This document shows positions 34,227-43,333 of a stretch of DNA of 64,000 bases, piece after piece. Origin of the DNA: Agrobacterium vitis (lineage in GTDB: Bacteria > Pseudomonadota > Alphaproteobacteria > Rhizobiales > Rhizobiaceae). The first letter of the stretch is position 1. Every line of letters starts with the position of its first letter. Where the stretch lies: contig NZ_CP146244.1 of the NCBI RefSeq assembly GCF_037039395.1, positions 1 to 64,000 of the forward strand, read 5' to 3'. Position numbers and translations under genes: made by a program. The notes under the pieces were generated by a model. That model searched no databases. It worked only from the letters and a program-made list of their open reading frames with translations, and was not told the DNA's origin.

Positions 34227-35242
34227 ACAAGCCGCCAATCCGCAAAGCCGTAAACCCGTCTTTCCGTAAACCCGCATTTGCTGCCGTGCTCTTGTCTGCC
34301 GCCGCACTGGCCGGCTGCGCCACGCCGCAGAAGCCGCCACAGATCCGCTACGACGCCGATGTGCCGGCACTGCCGGCCGTTCCTGCCGTGCTGACCGATG
34401 ATCGTCCGAAGTCGCTGCACATTCCGCCTGGCTGGACGCCGGCGCGCGGAGGAGCCACGGCAACCACCCCGACCGGGCGGATTCAGAATGCCAATGACGC
34501 GGCCCGTGTCGAGCCACGCCGGGAGGGCTACTACAACGCCATCCAGATCTATCCCTGGAGCGAGGGTGCGCTCTATCAAGTCTATGCCGCACCCGGCCAG
34601 ATCACCGACATCGCGCTCGAACCCGGCGAAAGCCTCACCGGAGCCGGGCCGATCGCCGCCGGCGATACTACGCGCTGGATTATCGGCGATACCGAGAGCG
34701 GCAGCGGCACCACCCGGCGCGTGCATGTCCTAGTGAAACCCGCACGTCCCGACATCACTACCAACCTGGTGATTTCCACCGATCGCCGTACCTACCTGAT
34801 CGAATTACGCTCCGGTGAAAAACCCTACATGCCATCGGTCGCCTGGTCCTATCCACAGGTGCCGGGCTCTCGACAATCCATCCCCGACACGCCGGCTATT
34901 CCGGCCGTGGCGGCGCGAAACTACCGCTATGGCCTCACCGGCGACACGCCGCCCTGGCGGCCGGTCTCCGTCTATGACGATGGCCGCAAGGTCTATGTCG
35001 AATTTCCGCGCGGCATCGTACAGGGGGAATTTCCGCCGCTCTTCGTCATCGGCCCGGAAGGCGAGGCGCAGATCGCCAATACCCGTATCTATAGGAACAT
35101 CCTGATCGTTGATCGCCTCTTCGGTGCGGCGGAATTGCGCCTGGGCAGCGGCAAGCATCAGCAGACTGTGAGGATCGTCCGCACAAGCGGAGTTGTGCAG
35201 GCGCCGACAGCCCAAACCAAGGAAGGAGGGCGGTCGTCATGA
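34223..35242 (+). CDS. trbG: Conjugal transfer protein TrbG (VirB9-like) lipoprotein
   Basis: A 339-aa outer-membrane core component. A lipobox LAGC ends the signal at about residue 33, followed by a Pro-rich linker and two VirB9-type domains (YPWSEGALYQVYAAPGQITDIALEPGE near 112-138). The start is ATG 34223 within the trbF stop; upstream in-frame residues are not part of the protein. The stop overlaps the trbI ATG. Confidence 0.94.
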   Translation: MNKPPIRKAVNPSFRKPAFAAVLLSAAALAGCATPQKPPQIRYDADVPALPAVPAVLTDDRPKSLHIPPGWTPARGGATATTPTGRIQNANDAARVEPRREGYYNAIQIYPWSEGALYQVYAAPGQITDIALEPGESLTGAGPIAAGDTTRWIIGDTESGSGTTRRVHVLVKPARPDITTNLVISTDRRTYLIELRSGEKPYMPSVAWSYPQVPGSRQSIPDTPAIPAVAARNYRYGLTGDTPPWRPVSVYDDGRKVYVEFPRGIVQGEFPPLFVIGPEGEAQIANTRIYRNILIVDRLFGAAELRLGSGKHQQTVRIVRTSGVVQAPTAQTKEGGRSS

Positions 35243-36408
35243 GCGAGGCCGACAACCGCCAAGATGCAACCCAGGCCCCCGGTCCTGTTCCACCCATGCG
35301 CTTGCGAGCGGAACCGCCGCGCGTCACCCGGCTATCGCGCAAGGTGCTCGCCGGACTTGGCCTCGTAGCGTCACTCGGTATCGGTGGCGCATTGATTTAT
35401 GCGCTTCAGACCCGAGATCGCGGCAATGGTGGCGAAGAGCTTTACTCGACCGAGAACCGGACCACTGCCGACGGTTTGGCCGGCTTGCCGCGGGACTATA
35501 CCGGTCCCATCCTGGGGCCGGCTTTGCCGGGGGATCTCGGCCGTCCGATCCTCAGTGCGCGGGATCGTGGTCAGCCTGTCGTTGTGCCGACAATGACGGC
35601 TCCGAACGTCGATCCGGCCGAGCAACGCCGCCTCGCCGAAGCGGAAGCCGCCCGAACCAGCCGCGTGTTCTTCCAGACAGAAACACGGACAACGGCAAGC
35701 GCGATAACGCCCAACGCGAATACGACGCCGAATCTTGCCGGTCTCGATCAGGCCGGCGCTCCCACGGCACAGGACCGGCAGGCCGCCTTCCTCAACGCTG
35801 CCGTCGATCGCCGCACCGTTGCAGCCGATCGCGTGATGTCGCCGGCGTCGCCCTATGTGCTGCAGGCCGGTTCGGTGATATCCGGAGCGCTTATCACCGG
35901 CATTCGCTCCGATCTCCCCGGCCAGATTACCGCCCAGGTCACCGAGAACATCTACGACAGCCCGACTGGCCGCATTCTGCTTGTGCCGCAGGGCACCCGC
36001 ATCATTGGCCAATATGACAACAACGTCGGCTTCGGCCAGAGGCGTGTCCTCCTGGTCTGGAACCGGCTGATATTCCCGAATGGACGATCCATCGTTCTCG
36101 AACGACAGCCTGGTGCCGATACGCAGGGCTATGCCGGTCTCGAGGATGGCGTCGACTACCACTGGTGGGATTTGGCGAAGGCAGCCGGTCTTTCGACGTT
36201 GCTCTCGGTTGGTGCAGAACTCGCCACGGACGACGACGATCGGCTGATCCAGGCCATCCGCAACGGTGGCCAGGATACGATCAATGATGCCGGACAACAG
36301 ATCATCCAACGTCAGTTGCAGATCGCGCCGACGCTGACCATCAGGCCCGGATTTCCGGTCCGAATTATCGTCACCCGGGATCTCGTGATGGAGCCCTATA
36401 GAGGTTGA
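35239..36408 (+). CDS. trbI: Conjugal transfer protein TrbI (VirB10-like)
   Basis: A 389-aa protein spanning both membranes. Cytoplasmic Pro-rich head, one transmembrane helix (about residues 37-55), a low-complexity periplasmic stretch, then the TrbI core with PQGTRIIGQYDNNVGFGQ and LVWNRLIFPNGRSIVL near 250-290. Full length. Last of the trb mating genes. Confidence 0.95.
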   Translation: MSEADNRQDATQAPGPVPPMRLRAEPPRVTRLSRKVLAGLGLVASLGIGGALIYALQTRDRGNGGEELYSTENRTTADGLAGLPRDYTGPILGPALPGDLGRPILSARDRGQPVVVPTMTAPNVDPAEQRRLAEAEAARTSRVFFQTETRTTASAITPNANTTPNLAGLDQAGAPTAQDRQAAFLNAAVDRRTVAADRVMSPASPYVLQAGSVISGALITGIRSDLPGQITAQVTENIYDSPTGRILLVPQGTRIIGQYDNNVGFGQRRVLLVWNRLIFPNGRSIVLERQPGADTQGYAGLEDGVDYHWWDLAKAAGLSTLLSVGAELATDDDDRLIQAIRNGGQDTINDAGQQIIQRQLQIAPTLTIRPGFPVRIIVTRDLVMEPYRG

Positions 36409-36412
36409 CCCA

Positions 36413-36673
36413 ATGGCCAAATTAAAGCTCGGACCCATTGCCGACGATAAGCCCGTGAAGGTCACGGTGGAATTGCCGGCCACACTTCACCGCGATCTGG
36501 TGGCCTACGCTGAGGTACTTGGCGGTGAGACGGGCCAGCCAGCACTCGAACCGGCAAAGCTCATCGCTCCCATGATCGAACGGTTCATGGCGACAGACCG
36601 AGGCTTTGCAAAGGCTCGTCGGATTCCACGGCGAAACGCTGGTCATGGCCCGGATACAGGCCGCTCGGCATAA
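36413..36673 (+). CDS. DUF2274 domain protein
   Basis: An 86-aa protein of the DUF2274 family. It is the constant last gene of the trb operon in alphaproteobacterial elements. The core VKVTVELPATLHRDLVAYAEVL near residues 15-36 resembles a ribbon-helix-helix strand-helix unit, so DNA binding is possible. The C-terminal 20 residues are basic. 4 nt after trbI; convergent with the LysR gene. Confidence 0.88.
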   Translation: MAKLKLGPIADDKPVKVTVELPATLHRDLVAYAEVLGGETGQPALEPAKLIAPMIERFMATDRGFAKARRIPRRNAGHGPDTGRSA

Positions 36674-36682
36674 GACGCCTTG

Positions 36683-37633
36683 CTATGCTCCCGAGGTCGG
36701 CTTCAGATCCGAACGAGCGGCCGGCTTCTCGATCGGATAGAGAGATCGTGCGGCCGCAAATTTCATGAACGGGGAGATCGTGGGATTTTGCTGTTCTGCG
36801 AGCAGTACCGCGCTGAACGCAACTATGTCGGTGTCATCGCCGACAGGAACGAATGCGACGTTCGTGTAATCCTCACTGACTGTCGATTCCAGCGTCATGA
36901 ACACGCCGAAACCGCGAGCCACGAGGGTAAGCAGGTCATCCCGTCCGACATCGTGGACCGAAATGTCTGGGCTTGAGCCGCTCCCGTAGAGCTTCCTCAA
37001 AAGCAGTGATTCCATTTCGGCGCCCTTATCGTTTGCCGGGCTCAAAAAGGTCTCGTCACGCAGGTCGTCCCAAGGAAGGCTTGGCAGTTCCGCTAGACGA
37101 TGACTTTTCGGCAGCGCGACGACGAGACGTTCGTTCCACATCTTTGTCGTCGTGCAGTCATGCACATCGGGCGCACCTGCCAGAAACGCCACATCAAGAC
37201 GCCGGCTAAGCAAACGAGTGCCGGCGATCCGCTGCGAAACCTCTTCCACACGTACGTCGACCGACGGATAAGCCGCACGATAGCTTTCCAGCAGGTCTCC
37301 GAGAAAGCCGTTAGCTAGAGATGTGGCCACACCAATTCGCAACTCCCCGATCTCCCCACGATGAGCTTTGCGTGTGTCAAGGATCGCCCGCTCCATATGG
37401 GATGCACCAACCGCAGCCGACTGGAGGAACCGCGCTCCGGCTGGCGTCAATTCTGCACCTTTGCGGCTGCGATCAAACAACGCAATCCCAATGCGGCGCT
37501 CCAAAAGCTGAACTCGCCGGCTGACTGTCGATTGTGAGAGATCAAGAGCATGTGCCGCTGCTCGAAAACTTCCGTGTTCCGCAACAAGAATGGCATAGGT
37601 CAGGTAACGTAGGTCGAGCGAGAGGTCTGGCAT
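36683..37633 (-). CDS. LysR-family regulator at the end of the trb operon
   Basis: A 316-aa regulator with an N-terminal winged HTH (residues ~6-66: LRYLTYAILVAEHGSFRAAAHALDLSQSTVSRRVQLLERR) and a two-lobed effector-binding domain. A LysR gene convergent with the DUF2274 gene is common here in rhizobial conjugative elements, so it probably belongs to the backbone. Its targets are unknown; trb or cargo control are both possible. The nearest upstream gene is the 62-aa gene, 26 nt away on the same strand. Confidence 0.9.
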   Translation of the reverse strand: MPDLSLDLRYLTYAILVAEHGSFRAAAHALDLSQSTVSRRVQLLERRIGIALFDRSRKGAELTPAGARFLQSAAVGASHMERAILDTRKAHRGEIGELRIGVATSLANGFLGDLLESYRAAYPSVDVRVEEVSQRIAGTRLLSRRLDVAFLAGAPDVHDCTTTKMWNERLVVALPKSHRLAELPSLPWDDLRDETFLSPANDKGAEMESLLLRKLYGSGSSPDISVHDVGRDDLLTLVARGFGVFMTLESTVSEDYTNVAFVPVGDDTDIVAFSAVLLAEQQNPTISPFMKFAAARSLYPIEKPAARSDLKPTSGA

Positions 37634-37659
37634 AAGTACTGTTCCAAGCCATCTTCGCT

Positions 37660-37848
37660 TTATGCGGGTTCTAAAGAGATGGTGGACAAGGCGACATACG
37701 CATCAAGAGTATGTATTAATCTGCCTCGCATGGGGTCGGGCTGATAGAAGCGGATCTCCTCGGTGATCCATGCAAGAACGTCTTTCAGATTGGGCTCATC
37801 GTCTTGAACTGCGGTATGGGCGATCAGCCTGTCGAACAAAAGCTGCAT
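37660..37848 (-). CDS. Small protein downstream of the nitrile hydratase genes
   Basis: A 62-aa protein (RLIAHTAVQDDEPNLKDVLAWI near residues 6-27) with no recognised family. The ATG at 37848 has GGAGG 7 nt upstream, the best argument that it is translated; an in-frame ATG at 37887 has no site. It lies 125 nt after the nitrile hydratase activator and just before the LysR gene on the same strand. It may belong to either unit. Confidence 0.5.
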   Translation of the reverse strand: MQLLFDRLIAHTAVQDDEPNLKDVLAWITEEIRFYQPDPMRGRLIHTLDAYVALSTISLEPA

Positions 37849-37973
37849 TTGTCGTCCTCCGTGAAGCGTTGCTGCCGCGTTCGTCACCCGGATGCAGTGA
37901 GATCGGGTAGCATTGTCGCCAATGCTGCATGCATCGTTCTCTATTAACGCGTGACCGGTTAAATGCCGTCGGG

Positions 37974-38345
37974 CTATCTTCTGGTTTGCTCCGCCCGTAT
38001 CGCCGCGACCGTCTCGCGGATACGCTCGACCTGTCCAGGAATTTCATCGAGCTTTATGAAACCGCGCTCCACCAGGGTGTCCTCGGCAGCCTCTAGCCAA
38101 TACTCGAAGTAATGCGCTGTGATTTCGTCTCCATGACGGCTGTCGTCCTCGTACGCCTTTAGATGCTCGACGAGACGCTGTTGAAAATCCCTCCAGTCGA
38201 TCTTGCCGGTTTCGACCAACGCGACGATCAAGGCAAATATCCGGGCATGCCAGGCCTGCGGAAAGAGCGGCCCGTCGCTGCAGAGTTCGCGGATGTCAGC
38301 TGCCGCTATCTGGCGGAGCGAAGGTTCATAGTCAGACGTGGTCAA
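37974..38345 (-). CDS. Nitrile hydratase activator/accessory protein
   Basis: A 123-aa protein of the nitrile hydratase accessory family, which resembles the N-terminal part of the beta subunit and helps load cobalt into the alpha subunit. FPQAWHARIFALIVALVETGKIDWRDFQQRL near residues 28-58 and YFEYWLEAAEDTLVERG near 83-99 are the family features. It overlaps the beta-subunit gene by 14 nt, so the two are translationally coupled; the order alpha, beta, activator is that of cobalt-type enzymes. Confidence 0.9.
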   Translation of the reverse strand: MTTSDYEPSLRQIAAADIRELCSDGPLFPQAWHARIFALIVALVETGKIDWRDFQQRLVEHLKAYEDDSRHGDEITAHYFEYWLEAAEDTLVERGFIKLDEIPGQVERIRETVAAIRAEQTRR

Positions 38346-39000
38346 GATATGCCTCCGCGAGATCGAGATAGATTTTGTCGTGTCCGTTCTTCACCCCGGT
38401 GCCCCAGAGATCCCTGGCGGAAAAAAGCACTGTGTAGCAATGCTGCGGCTGCGGTCCGGCTCCGGCTGCGACCGCGTCGGCGAATTGGAAGACACCGTTG
38501 TCAGCGACGATCGTCCCGGACTTCGAACGGACATAGCGCGGTACTCGGGTATGTCCTGCGGGGGAGTTGGTAGAGACGCGAACGGCCTGCCCGGCGGAGA
38601 AGCCGGGCTTTATGGTAGAAGAAGGGTAACGCATGTCGACGCCTTTTTTCATCGCGTCGAGAAGTCCTTCCGGTGTGGATGGCACATGTTTCGCCAGGTC
38701 AACATCGAACTGCTTTTTGCCGCTTGTCATTTCCTCAGCGGTTGCCAGTCCTGCATCCTTCACGAGCTCTGAGGTGGCGATCGCCCATTTTTCGAAATAG
38801 TCCATTTGGAGGTAGTCGATCGGCGCCAATTGCTCGATCTTGTAGCGGTGCATGTCGGCGCAGAAAGGGATGGGGCCGGCGAGAGCCTGAGCCAGGCCGA
38901 AAGAGCGGCGCTGCCAGTCGTGCCGGAACACATACTCGCCTTCCTCAATCGGGACCGGCCCGAAACCGTGCATGCCACCTAAGTCGTGAATGCCGTCCAT
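38332..39000 (-). CDS. nthB: Nitrile hydratase beta subunit
   Basis: A 222-aa subunit starting MDGIHDLGGMHGFGPV, the invariant opening of the family. Residues ~30-110 are helical and wrap the alpha subunit. The C-terminal ~100 residues form the SH3-like barrel (FSAGQAVRVSTNSPAGHTRVPRYVR and DLWGTG). With alpha it hydrates nitriles to amides in the cytoplasm. It lies 25 nt after the alpha gene and is full length. Confidence 0.96.
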   Translation of the reverse strand: MDGIHDLGGMHGFGPVPIEEGEYVFRHDWQRRSFGLAQALAGPIPFCADMHRYKIEQLAPIDYLQMDYFEKWAIATSELVKDAGLATAEEMTSGKKQFDVDLAKHVPSTPEGLLDAMKKGVDMRYPSSTIKPGFSAGQAVRVSTNSPAGHTRVPRYVRSKSGTIVADNGVFQFADAVAAGAGPQPQHCYTVLFSARDLWGTGVKNGHDKIYLDLAEAYLDHV

Positions 39001-39025
39001 GGTGATCTTCGCCTCCGTTCGGCGG

Positions 39026-39661
39026 TTACAGAATAGAGGTGCCGATCATGCTGTCCCGGGTGACGAGCAAGGCGAGCTCATCGAGAGACAAACCTTCGGT
39101 TCCATCCGGACGCTCCGGCAGCACCATGTATCGGATTTCGGCGGTGCTATCCCAGACGCGGACTTCCTTTTCGTCGGAAAGGTTCAGGCCAAATTCCTGA
39201 AGGACCGCCCTCGGCTCGCGCACGACGCGGGAGCGGTAAGCGGAACCCTTGTACCAGGCGGGAGGTAGGCCGAGGACCGGCCAAGGGTAGCAGGAGCAAA
39301 GGGTGCAAACGATCACGTTGTGAATGTCGGCGGTGTTTTCAACCACCCGCATGTGTTCGCCCTGATAGCCTTTGAACCCCATGGAATGGATAGCGCCGGT
39401 CCCGTCGCGCAGCAGCCATGCCTTGAATTCCGGATCGGTCCAGGCGCGAGCGACGACCGCGGCCCCATTTCTCGGCCCTGTCTCCCGCTCATAATAATCA
39501 ATTACGCGGTCCAGTGTCTCGGATGTCACGAGACCCTTGGCGACCATCAGTTCTTCCAGCGCGCGAACGCGCAGCATCGCGCCCTCCTCGATGGGATCGT
39601 GCTCATGATCTCCGTGATGATGAGCGTGGGTCAGGCGTTGGTCATGTTTGTCCCTGGACAT
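39026..39661 (-). CDS. nthA: Nitrile hydratase alpha subunit, cobalt type
   Basis: A 211-aa catalytic subunit. The metal site VCTLCSC (C119, C122, S123, C124) has Thr at position 120, the mark of cobalt rather than iron enzymes; C122 and C124 are the ones oxidised in the family. The first 22 residues are unusual: [10 protein letters not shown], a His-rich stretch that could hold metal. The start overlaps the end of the amidase gene by 20 nt. Converts nitriles to amides, which the amidase then hydrolyses. Confidence 0.96.
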   Translation of the reverse strand: MSRDKHDQRLTHAHHHGDHEHDPIEEGAMLRVRALEELMVAKGLVTSETLDRVIDYYERETGPRNGAAVVARAWTDPEFKAWLLRDGTGAIHSMGFKGYQGEHMRVVENTADIHNVIVCTLCSCYPWPVLGLPPAWYKGSAYRSRVVREPRAVLQEFGLNLSDEKEVRVWDSTAEIRYMVLPERPDGTEGLSLDELALLVTRDSMIGTSIL

Positions 39662-41057
39662 GCAGTAACTCCCGGAAAGCAGGCGTGCCCGTAGACTGGG
39701 TCATAGGGTATCGGCCGGCGATAATGGCGGCGTAGTTGACGTTGATCGAGAGTATAGTCTCGATTTTCTGAGCGATGGTCAGAAGTTTTTCGTCTTCTCC
39801 ATGGCTTCCGACGAGCTGGATACTGAGAGCCCTTCCGTCGGGGAGGAGTACGGCCGGCATGGAGACGACTGGATGGCCGGTCTGGTTGAATAGCGCGGTG
39901 TAGCGGATCGTCGCCTCAAGCTTCGACAGGGTTCTGCCGCCGAGATCAAACAAGCGGGCGTTTTTCAGCGGAGCGTCGATCGGCATGGTCGGCACAACGA
40001 TCACGTCGACCCGATCTACTGCCGCGTCGACAGCAAGCCGGCAGCGGCGTCGGCTCTCCTGCGCGCGCTCATACGCTTCTAAGGAAATTGTGTTGCCGAG
40101 TTCTACGGTCGCCCGGGCGATATCCGGGTAGGACGGCCATTCATTCGGAAAGAAAGACTGATGGTAGATCGCAGCTTCCCTTGGGAGGTTAACCATATGG
40201 AAGGGGAGGATTTCGTCGGGAAGTGGAAGCGATGTCGTCTCAAACGCTGCGCCGCTGGCGCCGAGCCGCGAAATGACACTGCGCATCGCATCCTTGATCG
40301 CCGGATCCGCATCCTCGAAATATGCCTCGCATAGTCCAAGCCGCAGTCGAGGCGACGCCGTATCGTCCAGAGGTTCGCTGCCCGGCCCTTCGATAATTCT
40401 CTGCAGGATGCGAAGGTCCGCGATGTTCCGGGCGAGCGGACCAACATGATCGAGTGAGTGGGCAAGGGGACGCACACCGGTGACGTCAACGCGGCCCCAG
40501 GTCGGCTTGAAGCCGTAGATCGAGCAGCAGGCCGCGGGAATCCGGATGCTGCCTCCAGTGTCTGTTCCAATCGCACCGGGCACGAGGCCGGCGGCAACCG
40601 CCGCAGCCGATCCCCCGCTTGATCCGCCGGCAGTACGATCAGGGGCGAGCGGATTGACGACCTGGGGTGTCTCCGTGGAGAAAGCGCCTGGATCGGTTTC
40701 GGTCACGCCGATAATGACAGCGCCGGCCTTACGCAGACGCTGGACGACGACGGCGTCGGTGGCGGGCCTGGAGTCCGAAAGATGGGCAAGACCGGCCTTG
40801 CAGATGGCCGGATGCGTATCGATCAGGTCCTTTATCGCAACAGGGATCCCATCGAGGGGACCGCGCGAACGTCCTCCCCTGCGGCGGGCATCGGAGGCTG
40901 CGGCTTCCTGAATTGCGCTTTCGGAGAGAAGGTCGCTGAATGCACCGACCCGCGTGCTGCGGACCGCTGCGAGGAAGCTGTTGCAAACCTCTACCGCAGT
41001 TCGTTCTCCGGTGTTCAGCCGGGCAGAGAGTTCGCCGATCGTCTGGAACAGCTCCAT
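39642..41057 (-). CDS. Amidase (amidase signature family)
   Basis: A 471-aa amide hydrolase with the Ser-Ser-Lys triad: K76 in VAIKDLID, S146 in the GGSSGGS loop, S170 in GTDTGGSIR. Substrate side chains cannot be read from sequence, but its location directly before nitrile hydratase alpha shows it completes nitrile -> amide -> acid. AGGAGG lies upstream with 12-nt spacing. A 150-nt gap with an 18-nt palindrome separates it from the aldoxime dehydratase gene, so a second promoter is possible. Confidence 0.92.
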   Translation of the reverse strand: MELFQTIGELSARLNTGERTAVEVCNSFLAAVRSTRVGAFSDLLSESAIQEAAASDARRRGGRSRGPLDGIPVAIKDLIDTHPAICKAGLAHLSDSRPATDAVVVQRLRKAGAVIIGVTETDPGAFSTETPQVVNPLAPDRTAGGSSGGSAAAVAAGLVPGAIGTDTGGSIRIPAACCSIYGFKPTWGRVDVTGVRPLAHSLDHVGPLARNIADLRILQRIIEGPGSEPLDDTASPRLRLGLCEAYFEDADPAIKDAMRSVISRLGASGAAFETTSLPLPDEILPFHMVNLPREAAIYHQSFFPNEWPSYPDIARATVELGNTISLEAYERAQESRRRCRLAVDAAVDRVDVIVVPTMPIDAPLKNARLFDLGGRTLSKLEATIRYTALFNQTGHPVVSMPAVLLPDGRALSIQLVGSHGEDEKLLTIAQKIETILSINVNYAAIIAGRYPMTQSTGTPAFRELLHVQGQT

Positions 41058-41150
41058 GTTGGTTGATTGCCTCCTGTTGCGCTCTCCGGGGGCGGCTAGC
41101 CGCGCGAAATGTGGTCAGCTTATGGATGGCACCTACCCAGAGAAATTCTG

Positions 41151-41168
41151 AACTGATAATATTCAGTT
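41151..41168. promoter_or_regulatory. Palindrome between the aldoxime dehydratase and amidase genes
   Basis: AACTGA-TAATAT-TCAGTT, perfect 6-bp arms around a self-complementary-like AT core, 94 nt upstream of the amidase start. Candidate operator or promoter element for the amidase/nitrile hydratase part; no convincing -35/-10 pair was found. Confidence 0.3.
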
Positions 41169-41207
41169 TGACGTTTCTAAATGTATCTCAGATGCATGGC
41201 GGTTCGA

Positions 41208-42299
41208 TCACTCGCCATTCCGTACTCCCAGACTGCGCAGCATCCCGGTTTGCTCGTGGCAATTGAAGTATCTGAAAGACTGGTCCTCGGCCTTGAGAAC
41301 CATCATCTCGTGATAAAGCCGCAACTTCGCGGTTTCACCGGCGAGACGGTAATGGCGAAGGCCGGCGGCAAATATCTTGAGATGGGTATCGGCCTTTACC
41401 CAAGCTTCCAGATCGGCGAGTGATCGCCACGCGCTCAGGCTATAGGTTTTTTCGAGTGCGCCGGAGTTCCCTTCGATTTGCATGTAGCGGTTGAAGAAGC
41501 AGCCGACCGAATATCCGTCAAAATCGATCTCGCGCATGCCAGCCTCCAGCATGGTCTTCACCGTTTCGAGGTAGAATGCGCGTTCAGGACCGGATGTGTC
41601 GCTCCAGTCCTGGCCTGATCTCAGCAGACAAAGATTATCGTGAGGTTCGACGGTGACGCACCGGCCTTTGGTCGGCACGTCCGGAACCAATGCATTGCGT
41701 TCATCCGCCGGCGGGGGGACGAGAGCGTCGAACTGGGCACGAGGAATGCGATCGCGGGCCGAGCCCCAGTATTCATGGGTATCGGTTTTGCCACTCATCT
41801 TGTCCGCGAGAAGGCTGTAGCCGTCCGGATGGGGATGGGAAAATGTTGTTTCGGTATCCATGACGGAGGGCAGGAATGCTTCCTCGAAAGCACCGATCGT
41901 CCCTTCGGTCGGTAGATCCCTATACCACCAGTCCGCCGGCATCACGGCCCGCCACTGTCGGAAGCGTTCGCCGTCCCGCCAATAGAGAGCGAAGATCAGG
42001 TTCTCGCAGCCGAGGACGTCAATGAACCGGGCACGGTCGACGTATTCCGGACCCGAGGACCCGGCGATCGCATTCTCGATGCTCGCGATCGCCAGGTCCG
42101 CATTCGTCCCGGGAGGGAATTGGAGGCCGAGGTAAATGATCGGCAGCGTTGTGACGTCTTGGCCGAAACGAGCGGAATAGGAAGCGTGTATGGGCGAAAA
42201 ATTCGACGGGGCGCCGAGTGGGTGAGTGCGTGTTCGCCTGAGATGGTCGGGAATCGCTGGCTCCAGTTCCTCGGCATTGCCAATATGGTCCTCTGTCAC
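41208..42299 (-). CDS. oxd: Heme-dependent aldoxime dehydratase
   Basis: A 363-aa protein of the phenylacetaldoxime dehydratase family, which removes water from aldoximes to give nitriles using a heme b. Family landmarks: RTRTHPLGAPSNFSP near residues 22-36, GYSVGCFFNRYMQ, and the C-terminal DTHLKIFAAGLRHY and LRLYHEMMVL, which carry the His residues expected as heme ligand and catalytic His. The GTG start overlaps the livM stop (GTGA), tying it to the transporter operon. First step of aldoxime -> nitrile -> amide -> acid. Confidence 0.92.
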   Translation of the reverse strand: MTEDHIGNAEELEPAIPDHLRRTRTHPLGAPSNFSPIHASYSARFGQDVTTLPIIYLGLQFPPGTNADLAIASIENAIAGSSGPEYVDRARFIDVLGCENLIFALYWRDGERFRQWRAVMPADWWYRDLPTEGTIGAFEEAFLPSVMDTETTFSHPHPDGYSLLADKMSGKTDTHEYWGSARDRIPRAQFDALVPPPADERNALVPDVPTKGRCVTVEPHDNLCLLRSGQDWSDTSGPERAFYLETVKTMLEAGMREIDFDGYSVGCFFNRYMQIEGNSGALEKTYSLSAWRSLADLEAWVKADTHLKIFAAGLRHYRLAGETAKLRLYHEMMVLKAEDQSFRYFNCHEQTGMLRSLGVRNGE

Positions 42300-43333
42300 G
42301 ATCGTGTAGCCACAAGTGATGACGTTTTATCGTCCTGCTTCCGCGTCTTGCGGATCAGGGCAATAGCTTTGTCGAGTGCCCCGATCAGACCTTTTGGCAT
42401 GAGAACGACAAACAGGACTAGCACGACACCGACCACCGTATTCTTGATATCCCCAACGCTCTGGGCGCCGTCAACCAGCGCGATCATAGCTGCGGCGCCG
42501 AGGACGGGTCCCCACGTTGTTCTGAGGCCCCCGACGATCATCATTCCGAGCAGCATCACGATGGTCGGCAGCTCGAAAAGGCTTGGTCCTGCAAACCGGA
42601 AATGCGTTGCGTAGACCGCGCCCGTCAGACCCGTGAAAAAGGCAGTAATCACAAAGGCAGTGACCTGGAAATGGGTTCTGTCGAGGCCGCGGCTAGCAGC
42701 ATAGATCGCACTGTCGCGCAGGGCACGGAACGCCAGGCCGAGCCGACCGTGGATGACGACGATGGACGCAAGCACCGAGATGCCGAGCGTTGCCAGGACC
42801 ACAAAGTAGTTTCCGACGATCCAGTTGCCCTTCAGTAGTTGCCGGAAGCCGAAATCGGCTATGCCGGAAAACCCGTTTCCACCCCCGAATAGCGGCTGGC
42901 ACAAGCCCCCAGTCATGGTGAAGCAGCCGGAGTCCGTGACGATCAAGGTCTGGACCATGTAGACGATCGCGAAGGTCAGCAGGGCGACATAGGCGTTGGC
43001 AAGACGCAGACATGCGATGCCGATGACGAGCGCGAAGGCAGCTGAGATCGCCGCACCGGCGGGCATGGCAAGCCACGGCGATAGGCCGAGATAGGCGCCA
43101 TTCATCCCTACGGTATAGGCACCGACGGCGAAGAACAGCATTTGGCCAAGGGAAAATACACCAGCGTGCCCCAACAGCACGTTCCATTGCGTCGCAACGG
43201 AGGCCCAGATCATGAACAGGATGATTTCGCCAAGCAAATAGCGCTGGGTAACAAACAGGGGCAACACAGCGAGCAGAGCGAGAAGGACAACTAGGCCGAT
43301 CAGATGCTGGGAGAGACTTCCGGACTTTCTCAT
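42296..43333 (-). CDS. livM: Branched-chain amino acid-type ABC permease LivM
   Basis: A 345-aa permease with about 8-10 hydrophobic segments. GHAGVFSLGQMLFFAVGAYT near residues 60-80 and the EAA-like loop ALRDSAIYAASRGLDRTHFQ are LivM features. The ATG at 43333 overlaps the livH stop; the ORF extension to 43648 is a shadow of livH. Probably paired with LivH to import the pathway substrate or an amide. C-terminal tail is basic. Confidence 0.92.
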   Translation of the reverse strand: MRKSGSLSQHLIGLVVLLALLAVLPLFVTQRYLLGEIILFMIWASVATQWNVLLGHAGVFSLGQMLFFAVGAYTVGMNGAYLGLSPWLAMPAGAAISAAFALVIGIACLRLANAYVALLTFAIVYMVQTLIVTDSGCFTMTGGLCQPLFGGGNGFSGIADFGFRQLLKGNWIVGNYFVVLATLGISVLASIVVIHGRLGLAFRALRDSAIYAASRGLDRTHFQVTAFVITAFFTGLTGAVYATHFRFAGPSLFELPTIVMLLGMMIVGGLRTTWGPVLGAAAMIALVDGAQSVGDIKNTVVGVVLVLFVVLMPKGLIGALDKAIALIRKTRKQDDKTSSLVATRS

